Part shown: positions 7,447 through 15,153 of the stretch, one piece after another
Numbering within the stretch: position 1 is the stretch's first letter
Layout of the letters: every line of letters begins with the position of its first letter
IMG/VR virus record: IMGVR_UViG_3300008259_000223
Location: 1-20,774 of that record
Reading direction: 5' to 3' (one strand)
Source: a virus
DNA length: 20,774 bases
The notes under the pieces: generated by a model
The model's input: the letters and a program-made list of their open reading frames with translations, nothing else
The model's database searches: none
Told to the model about the DNA's origin: nothing
Made by a program: the position numbers and the translations under genes

Positions 7447-9280
7447 AAGACAATCCCCATCCGGATTCACAAGCTACGGGCAGACCCTCTGCCCAACTAG
7501 GTGCCGTAGACATACACTCTTCGATGTACCGCACGGCTTCTTCCCGTTCCTCGGCCTTGCATACTACCACCACGGCATCATGCACGGTCAACACAGCCCG
7601 GTACCGCCTACTGATTTTCAGCATCTGTTCAGCGACCACGCACCGCGCCAACCCCTGCACCACGTTCTCAACTATGGTGCCGAACCACAGGGGGGTTTTA
7701 CCCTTACGGCTTTCGTAAGAATACTTAACCTCATCCGCTTCTGTGATACTAGACAGGCCGGGGTACCTGATCTTATATCCGCTAGGTAATCCAATAGCAT
7801 TAGTGCCAAAGAACCGTAGACACCCCTTGTTACTGAAGCCCCACGGCTTCTCATTGTTCATAGACTTAAGCGCCTCATGAACCTCGTACCAAAACGCTCT
7901 AATCTTGTAGTTTGATTCCCGGTAAACCTTGATGATTTCAATGCACTCATCCTCGGTCTTCTCAACGCCAGCAGACTTCAACTCAGCGCGAAGTTTTTTC
8001 GCTCCGGTTCCAAACCCGCAACCAAGCACAACCGTCTTGGAAAGAAAGCGTTCTTCCTTTGTAATTTCTTCCGGTTTTTTCTTGTAAATCTTACTGCCCA
8101 TTAAACGATACACATCCTCTTTATTTCTAAATGCTTCTAGGATGTCGTTCTGATCTGCAAGCCATGCCAGTACACGCGCCTCAATCTGTGAAGAGTCACA
8201 GTTAATGACGACATGACCGGGCGGTGCCACCATAGAATTCTTTAGAGCTTTCTTCTTAGGATCTCGGCTCGGTAAATTTTGCAGGTTGATCTGATCTCCA
8301 CCACCCCAACGCGACGTATGCGCCCCGCAGTAGAACAGGGGGATGGGTAGTTTGCCTTCGTTTCTTTTGGCGATGGCGATGAAGTTCTCGATCCGGCCCT
8401 CCTCCATCGTGGATTTAGTCCCAAGGCGGACAGAACATAAAAGCTGTACGAACGGGTCGTCCATGTTTTGAAGGTCGATGAACCCTGAATCTTTTTTACC
8501 CAACGCAGGTATGGACTTACCCGTAGCGGGGGACGTTTTCATAGGGACTTTGATCCCTCGTACCCTCAACAGATCCGAAAATTTCTTATTAGAAGACAGA
8601 GATTCACGGACTTCTTCGTTGGTGTTTACGCAAAGATACTTTTGCAGACTATGTAAAGCTTCCTCTTTCTCCGCACGGATTGCGGACAATCTCTCCTCTA
8701 ACACCGCAGAGTTAACGTGCATCACAGGCTCTACGAAGAACCTTAGAGTAAGGTCGATCAGCCTTAATTCTTTTGCGGGTACTTTAGGTAATAGACGCTT
8801 GAACAGCCGATACGTCAGGTCTACGTCATTAACGCAGTAGCCGCCATATCTCGCCAGTTCCCAGTCGGTGAAGTCTGCCCGCCGCTTACCCAGCGCGTCA
8901 TGAACCTCAGTACCTTTAACTCCTAGCGCGTAATGCTCAGACAATGAAGCAAGGGATGCAGACACATGCACCCCCCTAACAAACCGAGCCATGCTCATTG
9001 TGTCGGCCCATACTTTCGGATTAACCCCGTAGCGCCACCCAAGGATGGCTGCGTCGAACATCGTGTTATGACACACGATCATTGAGTTAGAGAAGTCAAA
9101 CTTATTCAGAAAGCCCGCAACGTCGTCACCGCTGTACCACTGGGTTTCTTCTTCGCCTTTCTTAATAGCCAGCCCGATAACTTCAAAGCGCGGGTCGTTA
9201 ACATACTCCTCGGTCGTCAGCTTAGACAGGGAATAGTCTTTAGCGTAGTAAGTCTCAAGGTCAATCGTGTAGATGCTCAT
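7433..9280 (-). CDS. Family A DNA polymerase with 3'-5' exonuclease, T7-like (615 aa)
   Basis: The replicative DNA polymerase. The N-terminal proofreading exonuclease has motif I IDLET (6-10, Asp7 and Glu9), motif II CHNTMFD (70-76) and motif III YCVND (148-152). The polymerase domain has TSRWGGGDQINLQNLP (322-337), motif A DSSQIEAR (362-369), motif B from R411 through K415 to GCGFGTG (420-426) and motif C VHDAV (566-570). All catalytic residues are present. At 615 residues it is shorter than T7 gp5 (704), and I do not see a clear thioredoxin-binding loop. A GTG at 9319 would add 13 residues, but I chose the ATG at 9280 because the exonuclease fold starts there and a 59-aa gene occupies the upstream sequence. 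The ribosome site is weak (AAAGATA). Confidence 0.95.
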   Translation of the reverse strand: MSIYTIDLETYYAKDYSLSKLTTEEYVNDPRFEVIGLAIKKGEEETQWYSGDDVAGFLNKFDFSNSMIVCHNTMFDAAILGWRYGVNPKVWADTMSMARFVRGVHVSASLASLSEHYALGVKGTEVHDALGKRRADFTDWELARYGGYCVNDVDLTYRLFKRLLPKVPAKELRLIDLTLRFFVEPVMHVNSAVLEERLSAIRAEKEEALHSLQKYLCVNTNEEVRESLSSNKKFSDLLRVRGIKVPMKTSPATGKSIPALGKKDSGFIDLQNMDDPFVQLLCSVRLGTKSTMEEGRIENFIAIAKRNEGKLPIPLFYCGAHTSRWGGGDQINLQNLPSRDPKKKALKNSMVAPPGHVVINCDSSQIEARVLAWLADQNDILEAFRNKEDVYRLMGSKIYKKKPEEITKEERFLSKTVVLGCGFGTGAKKLRAELKSAGVEKTEDECIEIIKVYRESNYKIRAFWYEVHEALKSMNNEKPWGFSNKGCLRFFGTNAIGLPSGYKIRYPGLSSITEADEVKYSYESRKGKTPLWFGTIVENVVQGLARCVVAEQMLKISRRYRAVLTVHDAVVVVCKAEEREEAVRYIEECMSTAPSWAEGLPVACESGWGLSYGDT

Positions 9281-9440
9281 TATCTTTTTGTGGCCTGTTT
9301 GTGTGGGGACAATCTTCACAGTAAGGATTCCACCACCTATTAGCGATCTCCCTAGCTACTTCCTTTTTAACTCTTGCCCGTAGAAGATCTTGATACAAAC
9401 CCTCGATCCACCATATCTTATTGCCGCCCCTCTCATTCAT
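9261..9440 (-). CDS. Small Trp/Cys-rich protein (59 aa)
   Basis: A short gene overlapping the VRR-NUC stop by 8 bases and the polymerase start by 20 bases. It begins MNERGGNKIWWIEGLYQD, runs through a basic helix (RARVKKEVAREIANRWW) and has NPYCEDCPH (38-46), whose CxxC plus nearby His could bind a metal or be half of a zinc ribbon. GAGG lies 9 bases before the ATG. The overlap pattern matches the neighbouring genes, which is the main reason to call it real. No function is evident. Confidence 0.55.
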   Translation of the reverse strand: MNERGGNKIWWIEGLYQDLLRARVKKEVAREIANRWWNPYCEDCPHTNRPQKDNEHLHD

Positions 9441-9726
9441 TGGTTATAGCCTCAAGAATACGCTCAAGACTATCAATGTTTTCTTCATTGACAACGAAAG
9501 CGAATCCGCCTGATTCACGTATATCTTTTAAATTCTTTTCCTGTAACGCAGTCGGCTTGTTATCTCCAGCTTTACACTCAATGCCAATAAACTTGCCGCG
9601 TAAGCAACAGACAATATCCGGTACCCCACTGCGCCCAAACCCGCCCGTCATCGGGTAGAAGTAATAGGCACCGTGAGATTTAAGGATAGATGTCACCTTC
9701 TTTTTGACGTTGGATTCGGGCGTCAT
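9433..9726 (-). CDS. VRR-NUC domain nuclease (97 aa)
   Basis: A stand-alone VRR-NUC (PD-(D/E)XK superfamily) nuclease. The signature is GVPDIVCCLRGKFIGIECKAG (34-54), with Asp37, Glu50 and Lys52 as the catalytic set and Gln62 in the following TALQ. These proteins resolve or trim branched DNA; Fan1 carries the same domain. The length is normal for phage copies. Its start lies 47 bases inside the DUF3310 gene, with GGAG about 10 bases upstream, and its stop overlaps the next gene. It likely acts with the polymerase and Cas4-like nuclease in recombination-dependent replication. Confidence 0.88.
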   Translation of the reverse strand: MTPESNVKKKVTSILKSHGAYYFYPMTGGFGRSGVPDIVCCLRGKFIGIECKAGDNKPTALQEKNLKDIRESGGFAFVVNEENIDSLERILEAITNE

Positions 9727-9943
9727 GCTTTTCCATCTCCGAAATTAGTTTCTCAAGGTACCACTGTGCTTTGCGTACATCCTCCAAACGATTCTTGGAT
9801 TCGTATCGCCAAAGATATTTAATTACGTTCGCGACACACACGGCTTGGATGCCGGGTTTGTTTACCGTCGCGGCTTTGATTGCTTCGATGCACTCGATGG
9901 CCCCATTTTTATAATGCTGGGGGTTGATGCTGTCTTTGCTCAT
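9680..9943 (-). CDS. DUF3310 family protein (87 aa)
   Basis: A member of DUF3310, a small family common in phage replication modules and sometimes annotated as a nucleotide-kinase-like protein. The matching features are NPQHYKNGAIECIEAI (7-22), ANVIKYLWRYESKNRLED (38-55) and VRKAQWYLEKL (56-66), which make a helical bundle with conserved His, Trp and Arg. Biochemical function is not established. The start at 9943 has GGAGG seven bases upstream, so it is secure; it overlaps the preceding gene by 35 bases and the VRR-NUC gene by 47. Confidence 0.85.
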   Translation of the reverse strand: MSKDSINPQHYKNGAIECIEAIKAATVNKPGIQAVCVANVIKYLWRYESKNRLEDVRKAQWYLEKLISEMEKHDARIQRQKEGDIYP

Positions 9944-10256
9944 ACTCTTTCCTCCGTTTGAGTTTCGCTCTGTACTTCTGTGTACGTTGAGCGGGTGTTA
10001 ATGCAGCACGGGGTTTGCGAACGTCATCCCTGTTACCGACTCCGTAGACTTTTAAGACGTATCGCTTTTTGTCGTTCATCCGCCACGCGCATATGTAAGC
10101 TGACCCTGCCTTGTGCATCTCGCGGGTGTAGCGCAGGACCGTAACGTAATGCAGCCCCGTCCGTTCTGCCAACTCCTCGCAAGTGTACTCACCGGCAAGC
10201 ATCTCCTTAACAAGATGGGCAAACGACAGCGCGTTAACCTTTACTTGGTTTGGCAT
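9909..10256 (-). CDS. Helix-turn-helix protein (115 aa)
   Basis: A predicted DNA-binding protein. Residues 14-50 form a plausible winged helix-turn-helix: HLVKEMLAGEYTCEELAERTG followed by a recognition helix LHYVTVLRYTREMHKAG. A short beta wing (AWRMNDKKRYVLKVYGVG) follows. The C-terminal 35 residues are very basic (QKYRAKLKRRKEYEQRQ) and could bind nucleic acid non-specifically. The start overlaps the upstream stop as TAATG. Proteins of this layout are frequent in phage early regions; the regulated target is unknown. Confidence 0.65.
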   Translation of the reverse strand: MPNQVKVNALSFAHLVKEMLAGEYTCEELAERTGLHYVTVLRYTREMHKAGSAYICAWRMNDKKRYVLKVYGVGNRDDVRKPRAALTPAQRTQKYRAKLKRRKEYEQRQHQPPAL

Positions 10257-10978
10257 TACGCCACTATCTCGTAGTCATGGAACACCGTGCCCAATGCGGC
10301 GTCACCGACTTTGCACGGCTTGACCCACACATTCTTTCCACTTCGCAACCTACGCAAGTGCCCGCGCCTGTCGTGCAGTCTTGGTGATGCGTGAGTCCCA
10401 CCCTTTGATTCACTGATAACTTGCGGTTTCGTCGGTGCGATCTTGACCGTGCGCCAGTCATAGGACGGGAGCTTGCCTTGTGCGATCTTCCTTTTGTTGG
10501 TGAACGTCTGAACGACAGATGGCGAATAAGTTTCGCAACCAAGGTTTAGCGAGTTATACCAAAGAGTAATCCAACCCAAAATAAACCTAGAATCCTCTTG
10601 AGATAGCTCTTCATTCTCTTCCATCGTCCCATAGCGCACCGTGGTGCCGTCTTCATCAACGGCGTACACAAGCGTCGGCAGTTTGTTTATTGGTTGTCCG
10701 TGCCTCCCGTGATACATCGTCACCAAAATACCTTCGCTTGGGTCATCACCTACAACCATGAGAAAAACTTCGTACATGTCATGTTCTTTGTACGACCCGC
10801 GATAAACAAGCATGCTTTTTTCAAAAGGGGGCCGGTACTCTAACAGCCAGTCGCGCTTATTGATGTTATCGTTTACTTCCTTAACTACACCGGACATATC
10901 GAACCACATCATTTCAACCGGGTCCATGCCTACGGCGGCTGAGTATTTCACTATCTCCCGTATTAGTGGAGTGGTCAT
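10256..10978 (-). CDS. Phage protein of unknown function (240 aa)
   Basis: A mostly alpha/beta protein without a catalytic motif I can name. Its last 50 residues (GGTHASPRLHDRRGHLRRL, then SGKNVWVKPCKVGD and HDYEIVA) match an ending that I recall in many uncharacterised phage proteins; its His, Arg and Gly residues look conserved and could form a nucleic-acid-binding patch. The N-terminal 180 residues are less familiar. The ATG overlaps the previous stop (ATGA) with GGAAAGGA in front, so it is coupled to the 75-aa gene upstream. Confidence 0.6.
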   Translation of the reverse strand: MTTPLIREIVKYSAAVGMDPVEMMWFDMSGVVKEVNDNINKRDWLLEYRPPFEKSMLVYRGSYKEHDMYEVFLMVVGDDPSEGILVTMYHGRHGQPINKLPTLVYAVDEDGTTVRYGTMEENEELSQEDSRFILGWITLWYNSLNLGCETYSPSVVQTFTNKRKIAQGKLPSYDWRTVKIAPTKPQVISESKGGTHASPRLHDRRGHLRRLRSGKNVWVKPCKVGDAALGTVFHDYEIVA

Positions 10979-11202
10979 TCCTTTCCCCTTGCGCGGATGG
11001 CTAAGGCGTTGCCGATCAATACATCTGCGAGCATCGAGTTGTTTTTGCAGGCTTCTGCATTGCGCTCCAAAATCTCAGCACACGCCTCACGTTCAGCAGC
11101 GGCGACAAGATTAGCGAAGTGATACCGGGTAAATTGCTCGCCGGCTTTTATAGATTCGGTCAGTGCTTGTTGCCATAGCGTGTCAATGTCGTCGCGGTTC
11201 AT
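10975..11202 (-). CDS. Small helical phage protein (75 aa)
   Basis: A 75-residue helical protein of a type very common in phages of Pseudomonadota: MNRDDIDTLWQQAL, then FANLVAAAEREACAEILE and a C-terminal ALAIRARG. No function is known for such proteins. It overlaps its neighbours on both sides by 4 bases, with AAGGA before the ATG. Confidence 0.65.
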   Translation of the reverse strand: MNRDDIDTLWQQALTESIKAGEQFTRYHFANLVAAAEREACAEILERNAEACKNNSMLADVLIGNALAIRARGKE

Positions 11203-11330
11203 TCCTTCCCCCTAATCATCTTCCAGCCAATCCTTTTATCCATCACTTTACGTTTGGTCCAGTAGGGCAAAGCCCACTGTACGTTTGTTTCCACGACGAT
11301 TAGCCGTCCACTGAAATAAACTTTCATCAT
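11199..11330 (-). CDS. Very small basic protein (43 aa)
   Basis: A short open reading frame that fills the space between two genes, overlapping the upstream stop and the downstream start by 4 bases each (ATGA junctions). Its product begins MMKVYFSGRLIVVETNVQW and ends with a basic segment (KRKVMDKRIGWKMIRGKE). It looks like a beta hairpin plus a basic helix. The exact fit between junctions is the evidence for translation; no function is suggested. A start at the second ATG (11327) is possible. Confidence 0.5.
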   Translation of the reverse strand: MMKVYFSGRLIVVETNVQWALPYWTKRKVMDKRIGWKMIRGKE

Positions 11331-11542
11331 TTCGCCCACCCCTTCGCCTTGGCAAGCTCACGACAAGCGCACTCGTAATGGGCCGGACCCCATGACCAAC
11401 AGCCTTCGCCGTGGGTACTTTGTTTGTTGAGTGCGTCACGGAGAGTGTCGGCTTTCTCCTGCGCGGCATACCACTCGCCGTCCCTCAGCATACGGTCAAC
11501 GCATTGCAGCATCTCCTGTGCAGCTTTAAGTAAGTCGCTCAT
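11327..11542 (-). CDS. Small protein with Cys/His/Trp motif (71 aa)
   Basis: The product begins MSDLLKAAQEMLQCVDRML. I chose the ATG at 11542 over an upstream one at 11557 because it overlaps the previous stop (ATGA) and GGAGG lies 8 bases ahead. The second half has GEGCWSWGPAHYECACREL, with one His and three Cys that could bind a metal. Similar short proteins are common in phage early regions, with no known role. Confidence 0.6.
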   Translation of the reverse strand: MSDLLKAAQEMLQCVDRMLRDGEWYAAQEKADTLRDALNKQSTHGEGCWSWGPAHYECACRELAKAKGWAK

Positions 11543-11754
11543 CCTCGTATCCTCCAATAAGATTTACTAGCCTTGTATGTCACCGTTACCAAACCAAAAT
11601 CCCAAAGCTGACGCAGTGAACGGCCAACGCCGGCATAACCGACGCCGACCTCATCACTAACTTGCTGAATGGTTTGCGAACCATTCTTTTCTAGTACGCG
11701 CAGGATCAGGATCTTGGTTGGGTGCAGCTTAGAACGGGGCGGGTTCGTAGTCAT
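11539..11754 (-). CDS. Winged helix-turn-helix protein (71 aa)
   Basis: A minimal winged helix domain: KILILRVLEKNGSQTIQQVSDE (14-35) supplies helices 1 and 2, VGYAGVGRSLRQLWDFGLV (38-56) the recognition helix, and TVTYKASKSYWRIRG the wing. It resembles MarR/ArsR-like or phage replication-type winged helices and would act as a DNA-binding regulator. It overlaps the preceding gene by 26 bases and the following one by 4. The ribosome site is weak, so coupling is likely. Confidence 0.68.
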   Translation of the reverse strand: MTTNPPRSKLHPTKILILRVLEKNGSQTIQQVSDEVGVGYAGVGRSLRQLWDFGLVTVTYKASKSYWRIRG

Positions 11755-11938
11755 CGACAGACTGACTCTTCCCTTTGTACTTCTTTAGCTCACTAGCTCG
11801 CACAACCTCTTGCGCGGGGAAGGGAAACCCATCGGACGATGGGAAGCGAACCACTACATAGCCCGCATTGCCCACTGTCTCGATGACCCCGTGCCGACCG
11901 TAGTGCGTGACCCACATGCCGGGATTGGGGTTCTTCAT
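11729..11938 (-). CDS. Small beta-rich protein (69 aa)
   Basis: The first 55 residues (MWVTHYGRHGVIETVGNAGYVVVRF and following) have the spacing of an SH3-like or KOW-like beta barrel, with an acidic tail (DDYEPAPF). The ATG overlaps the previous stop (ATGA). No family is recognised. Such small barrels can bind nucleic acid or protein; nothing more can be said from the sequence. Confidence 0.55.
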   Translation of the reverse strand: MKNPNPGMWVTHYGRHGVIETVGNAGYVVVRFPSSDGFPFPAQEVVRASELKKYKGKSQSVDDYEPAPF

Positions 11939-12294
11939 TTACCGTACCCAACGAACCAACGCCGCAAAAAGGACTTGGGTTCTTCTTTGACCGGGGCGGG
12001 CGTAATCGCAATAGCCGGCTTTTGCGATTCGGGTTTCTTGGATTCACTGTGCAACTTAATAAGCTCAGTAACCGCCACGCTTTCTTTGTCGAACTCATGG
12101 CCCAGTGTCTTCATGTAAGCACGGGCGGTGCGTGGCACGGGTGAGCGTTTGGTGCGGGGCTTGTAGGTAGCCTTGGACTTAGCCTTGGCTTTGGTCGTTT
12201 GCTTCGGTTTGGCGGTGGCCTTTACAACCTTGAGTGTCTGAACCATCTCGTTGATCTCGTTCGTTGGTGTGACTGTCGCAGCTTGCGCGTTCAT
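11935..12294 (-). CDS. Lys/Ala-rich basic protein (119 aa)
   Basis: A low-complexity, strongly basic protein. Residues 23-55 are nearly all Lys, Ala, Thr, Pro and Arg (KATAKPKQTTKAKAKSKATY), like the tail of histone H1 or bacterial AlgP, followed by a helix around FDKESVAVTELIKLH and a C-terminal end FLRRWFVGYGK. It could bind DNA or RNA non-specifically. The start has AAGGA eight bases upstream. A copy of the TTAACTAGTTAA palindrome lies only 9 bases upstream of the start, overlapping the previous stop codon, so expression may be directly controlled there. Confidence 0.6.
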   Translation of the reverse strand: MNAQAATVTPTNEINEMVQTLKVVKATAKPKQTTKAKAKSKATYKPRTKRSPVPRTARAYMKTLGHEFDKESVAVTELIKLHSESKKPESQKPAIAITPAPVKEEPKSFLRRWFVGYGK

Positions 12295-12303
12295 TACTAT
12301 TCC

Positions 12304-12315
12304 TTAACTAGTTAA
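12304..12315. promoter_or_regulatory. Palindrome TTAACTAGTTAA, copy 1
   Basis: A perfect 12-bp palindrome, extended to 14 bp (C...G) by its flanks. It contains the TAA stop of the 105-aa gene and lies 9 bases ahead of the 119-aa gene. It is the leftmost member of the dispersed set. Confidence 0.8.
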
Positions 12316-12629
12316 GAAGTTACTTTAGGTTCTTTAATCCAAAACCTTTTATCTACATAGATTTCTCTTAGTTCTCTTAGCTCCTCCGGTGAAACGTAAA
12401 GTAAGTACAAACCAATTCCATCCTTGTAGCCAAGATCCTCCGTGTAGGAGAAGTCTTGTTTGAGTCGAAGGATGTTGAGTCTACCATGCACATTTACAGG
12501 AAGGGTAGACAGCTTTGTTTCAATTGTTAAAGGACGGCGCACTAGGTTAGGTGGCCCGCTAAACCGGATGGAAGCATTGCTCCCACCCAGTAGCTTGATT
12601 TGTATGTGCGAAGCGTATGGGATATCCAA
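12312..12629 (-). CDS. Protein of unknown function with TTG start (105 aa)
   Basis: A beta-rich, mildly basic protein with no recognised motif. The reading frame contains no internal Met codon, so the TTG at 12629 is the only workable start. It is preceded by GAGGAATAGTA, which matches the GGAATAGTAATG in front of the next gene, and the site overlaps the stop of the 385-aa gene (TGAGG). The C-terminal half has YLLYVSPEELRELREIYVDKRFW, a beta strand and helix. The stop codon is embedded in palindrome copy 1. Position suggests it belongs with the AAA+/VWA cassette transcripts. Confidence 0.6.
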   Translation of the reverse strand: MDIPYASHIQIKLLGGSNASIRFSGPPNLVRRPLTIETKLSTLPVNVHGRLNILRLKQDFSYTEDLGYKDGIGLYLLYVSPEELRELREIYVDKRFWIKEPKVTS

Positions 12630-12638
12630 TACTATTCC

Positions 12639-13796
12639 TCAAAAGAATTCGGACTTAGTGCGGGCCACCGCTACCACACTCGGAGCGAGGCTCTCATCAG
12701 AACGCGCCTCCTCTTTCTCATGACTTGTTTGGAGGGTCTTGGGGATGACAATGCTCCGGGCGCAATTCTGCCGACCGGGATAGAACATATGCGGAAGGTT
12801 GTGAAGTTTCATGCGGATTAGATTGTTCTCCATGACATAAGTTGGAACCCACGAATAATCACCGCTAAACAAACCTTCGTTGGATGAAGTACCTTTAGCC
12901 CGAATCAAATTGTGTACACCGAATACATACGGGTACTCGGTTACCAGTTCCTTGATCTCGTTAATACGGAAAGTCTTGTTTATCCCCGACGCCATAAGAT
13001 CAGGTTTGCCCGCGATGCTTATATCCTGAACAAGATACTTATGCTCACACACGTAGGGGATCTCCGAGATAACCAAAGATCCTTTCATAAAGTTGCCCAT
13101 CGTAATTGAGTGTTCACGCCGATTACTAATGACCGTAGCAGCGCGCTCCCTAGTGTCGGTAACCCACGCGGAAAGTTTATCGGTAGGTGAGAAGGATTTA
13201 CCCTCTTCCAAATCCGTAAACAAATTAACAAGGTCGATTGCTTTATCACTGTCGAGGGCGCTAAAACTAAACTCCATACTGCCCACGCTTATCTTGTTCT
13301 GAATACTATAGACAGCTTGCGTAGCGGCCTTCGATGCGAATTGATCCATGCCATGACCCAGCCAGCTACCGTTGTCACGCTTGAGAATAGACATAAGCCC
13401 TTCGACGGTATTACTTCTAAACAAGTCAGTAGGCTTACGTTCTTTGTCAATGAACGGTGTTGAGATACAAATGTAGGGGCGGATCTCCTTGCCCGACCTA
13501 GACTCATAGTGGAAGACCACGCCCATGGTCTTGCCATCCTTGCCGAACACATACCCGCCATTATTGGACTCGACAACCCCATCCGAAGCCCCCATAGGCT
13601 CCATTCCGTACTTAGACCACAGCGCGACCATAGCGTTGCGGCACTGCGTAACCATGTGATTGTCAGAGAACGAACTGAAGGTAGTGACGGATCTATGCAA
13701 CTCGGGGATTACTGTGTGTCCATCCACCTTATCCCTCACCATCTGCGAGTAGTCGTTAAGACGCTGAATAACTTCCGATGCTTTAGTAATAGCCAT
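12639..13796 (-). CDS. Cassette protein of unknown function (385 aa)
   Basis: A soluble alpha/beta protein I cannot assign. It has no signal peptide or membrane segment. Visible blocks are a helical N-terminus (residues 1-60), a Gly/Asp-rich beta section (GVVESNNGGYVFGKDGKTMGVVFHY, 73-97), a helical middle with VNLFTDLEEG, and a beta-rich C-terminal part with FSGDYSWVPTYVMENNL and HNLPHMFYPG. The last 40 residues look disordered. The start has GGAGCTAC three bases before ATC-ATG, identical to the other three cassette genes, and the leader has palindrome copy 2 and a GGGGC-UUCG-GCCCC hairpin. It follows the DUF2201 gene, so it may be a substrate, adaptor or inhibitor of the AAA+/VWA machine. 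Confidence 0.6.
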   Translation of the reverse strand: MAITKASEVIQRLNDYSQMVRDKVDGHTVIPELHRSVTTFSSFSDNHMVTQCRNAMVALWSKYGMEPMGASDGVVESNNGGYVFGKDGKTMGVVFHYESRSGKEIRPYICISTPFIDKERKPTDLFRSNTVEGLMSILKRDNGSWLGHGMDQFASKAATQAVYSIQNKISVGSMEFSFSALDSDKAIDLVNLFTDLEEGKSFSPTDKLSAWVTDTRERAATVISNRREHSITMGNFMKGSLVISEIPYVCEHKYLVQDISIAGKPDLMASGINKTFRINEIKELVTEYPYVFGVHNLIRAKGTSSNEGLFSGDYSWVPTYVMENNLIRMKLHNLPHMFYPGRQNCARSIVIPKTLQTSHEKEEARSDESLAPSVVAVARTKSEFF

Positions 13797-13799
13797 GAT

Positions 13800-13807
13800 G
13801 TAGCTCC
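13800..13807 (-). promoter_or_regulatory. Ribosome site GGAGCTAC of the 385-aa gene
   Basis: Reads GGAGCTAC on the minus strand, three bases before ATG. The same octamer occurs ahead of the ATPase, DUF2201 and DUF3150-like genes. Confidence 0.75.
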
Positions 13808-13814
13808 AAGGTTA

Positions 13815-13828
13815 GGGGCCGAAGCCCC
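13815..13828 (-). promoter_or_regulatory. UUCG-capped leader hairpin
   Basis: On the minus strand GGGGC-UUCG-GCCCC, a five-pair GC stem with the extra-stable C(UUCG)G loop, between the DUF2201 stop and the ribosome site of the 385-aa gene. No U tract follows, so it is more likely an RNA-stability or processing element than a terminator. Confidence 0.65.
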
Positions 13829-13832
13829 GTTG

Positions 13833-13844
13833 TTAATTAGTTAA
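13833..13844. promoter_or_regulatory. Palindrome variant TTAATTAGTTAA, copy 2
   Basis: One-base variant of the dispersed palindrome. It contains the stop codon of the DUF2201 gene and is 36 bases upstream of the 385-aa gene. Confidence 0.75.
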
Positions 13845-15153
13845 AGATAACGCGGCCTTTACCAGCCGGTGCTTTGAACTTCTTATTGCAGTACCCACCA
13901 CCGATCACAAAAATAGACGGCACGGATACGTTCCACTTAACCGGGGACTCGACCGCACCATCCGAGAACACCACCAAGCAATCGGGCTTGAGCTTGTTGG
14001 CAATCATGTAGTCAGACACGCAGCCCATGCGGGTACCGCCACCACCGGGGATGGAGATATGGGAGATGGTGCTTGACTTATCGGAGCGGATGATCTGCTC
14101 CTTCTGTACATCAGCGTCCCACCACAGGATGCGAATAACTTCAGGCTTGACAGACTCAGCGATCTTTATAGTCTCAGCTAAACATACGGCTTGGTCGTCG
14201 TCGCTCATCGAACCCGATACGTCCTGTGCAATAACAATCTCTTTCGGACGGTGTGCAATGCTAGTGGGCAGGTAAACATCCTGCATGACATAGCGACGAT
14301 TGAACTGACGCCACGTATACGTGTCCTTGCCCTTGGTGCATGACGTAATGAACTCACGCAGAACCTCACGCCAGTCCACCTTGGGGATAAGAGCGGCGGT
14401 AACGCTACGGTTAACATTACCCTTGGCCTTGCCTACTAATAACGAACCCTCACGGATCGCATGATCTACAGCATCAGCCAGCGCAGACTGTTCCTCCGGG
14501 GTCATGGACTCGGCACCGTCCCAATCATGTGAATCCAGTCCCGCGCCATCGTCGGGCTGACCGGAACCGTTTCCAGCCTCGGGCTGACCATCACCCTCGT
14601 TATCACCCTCACCCGTACCTGACTCACCGTCATCACATGGCTCGCCGTCTTCACCCTCATCGCCCGCCTCTTCACTAAGTAAGTCAAAGATTTCTTTGGC
14701 AGACAGGTTGCTGTAGTCGGGGTTATACAGTCCACCCTTGGGCATACGGGCAAAGGCCCCGGTCGGATCGGTGTCGATGATCCAGCCATTTACTACATAG
14801 TCCATGGCTTTGTTGGCCCGCACGGGGTCGATCTTGTGCAGGTATTTGTAGCCTGACAGATGCGTGAAGAGGATGTGCCCAGCCTCATGCAGCACAAGGA
14901 AGTTAACCTCATACTCATCAAGCGTTGCAACGAACACCTCGTTAAACAACATATCCCGCCCGTTAGTAGCGGCGGTCTTAACCTTGTGCCCCAGCTCAAC
15001 CATCGTTAGCTTACCGATCTGCAAGACTAAGTAAACGAGACAGAAGCTCGGGTGGTTCATGATCTGCGAGATAGCCCGTGAGATGCGGGTAGCTGCGTCC
15101 AACTCATCGTAGTTGGAGTAAGGGGTGAACTTGTATTCGTCGATAGGGGTCAT
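13837..15153 (-). CDS. DUF2201-type metallopeptidase/VWA protein, CobT-like partner of the AAA+ ATPase (438 aa)
   Basis: Two domains joined by a long acidic Gly/Asp/Glu linker (about 161-210). The N-terminal domain has a zinc-metallopeptidase-like VLHEAGHILFTH (HEAGH at 89-93) and AMDYVVNGWIID (116-127), as in DUF2201. The C-terminal VWA domain has an intact MIDAS start, DVSGSMSDDD (311-320), and a later VVFSDG. Such proteins pair with MoxR/CobS-type ATPases, as CobT does with CobS in cobalt chelatase. The reading frame extends upstream to 15240, giving a hydrophobic stretch that mimics a signal peptide. I chose the ATG at 15153 because GGAGCTAC lies just ahead and a terminator-like hairpin occupies the upstream part. 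The protein is therefore cytoplasmic. It may cleave, or present metal or substrate to, a complex remodelled by the ATPase. Confidence 0.8.
   Translation of the reverse strand: MTPIDEYKFTPYSNYDELDAATRISRAISQIMNHPSFCLVYLVLQIGKLTMVELGHKVKTAATNGRDMLFNEVFVATLDEYEVNFLVLHEAGHILFTHLSGYKYLHKIDPVRANKAMDYVVNGWIIDTDPTGAFARMPKGGLYNPDYSNLSAKEIFDLLSEEAGDEGEDGEPCDDGESGTGEGDNEGDGQPEAGNGSGQPDDGAGLDSHDWDGAESMTPEEQSALADAVDHAIREGSLLVGKAKGNVNRSVTAALIPKVDWREVLREFITSCTKGKDTYTWRQFNRRYVMQDVYLPTSIAHRPKEIVIAQDVSGSMSDDDQAVCLAETIKIAESVKPEVIRILWWDADVQKEQIIRSDKSSTISHISIPGGGGTRMGCVSDYMIANKLKPDCLVVFSDGAVESPVKWNVSVPSIFVIGGGYCNKKFKAPAGKGRVIFN

Noticed and set aside
9281-9319. GTG start adding 13 residues to the DNA polymerase
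   Set aside because: The exonuclease fold begins at MSIYTIDLET, and the extra sequence lies inside a separate 59-aa gene.
11248-11469. 73-codon frame rich in Arg and Pro
   Set aside because: It is a shadow of the 71-aa and 43-aa genes, which have coupled starts and ribosome sites.
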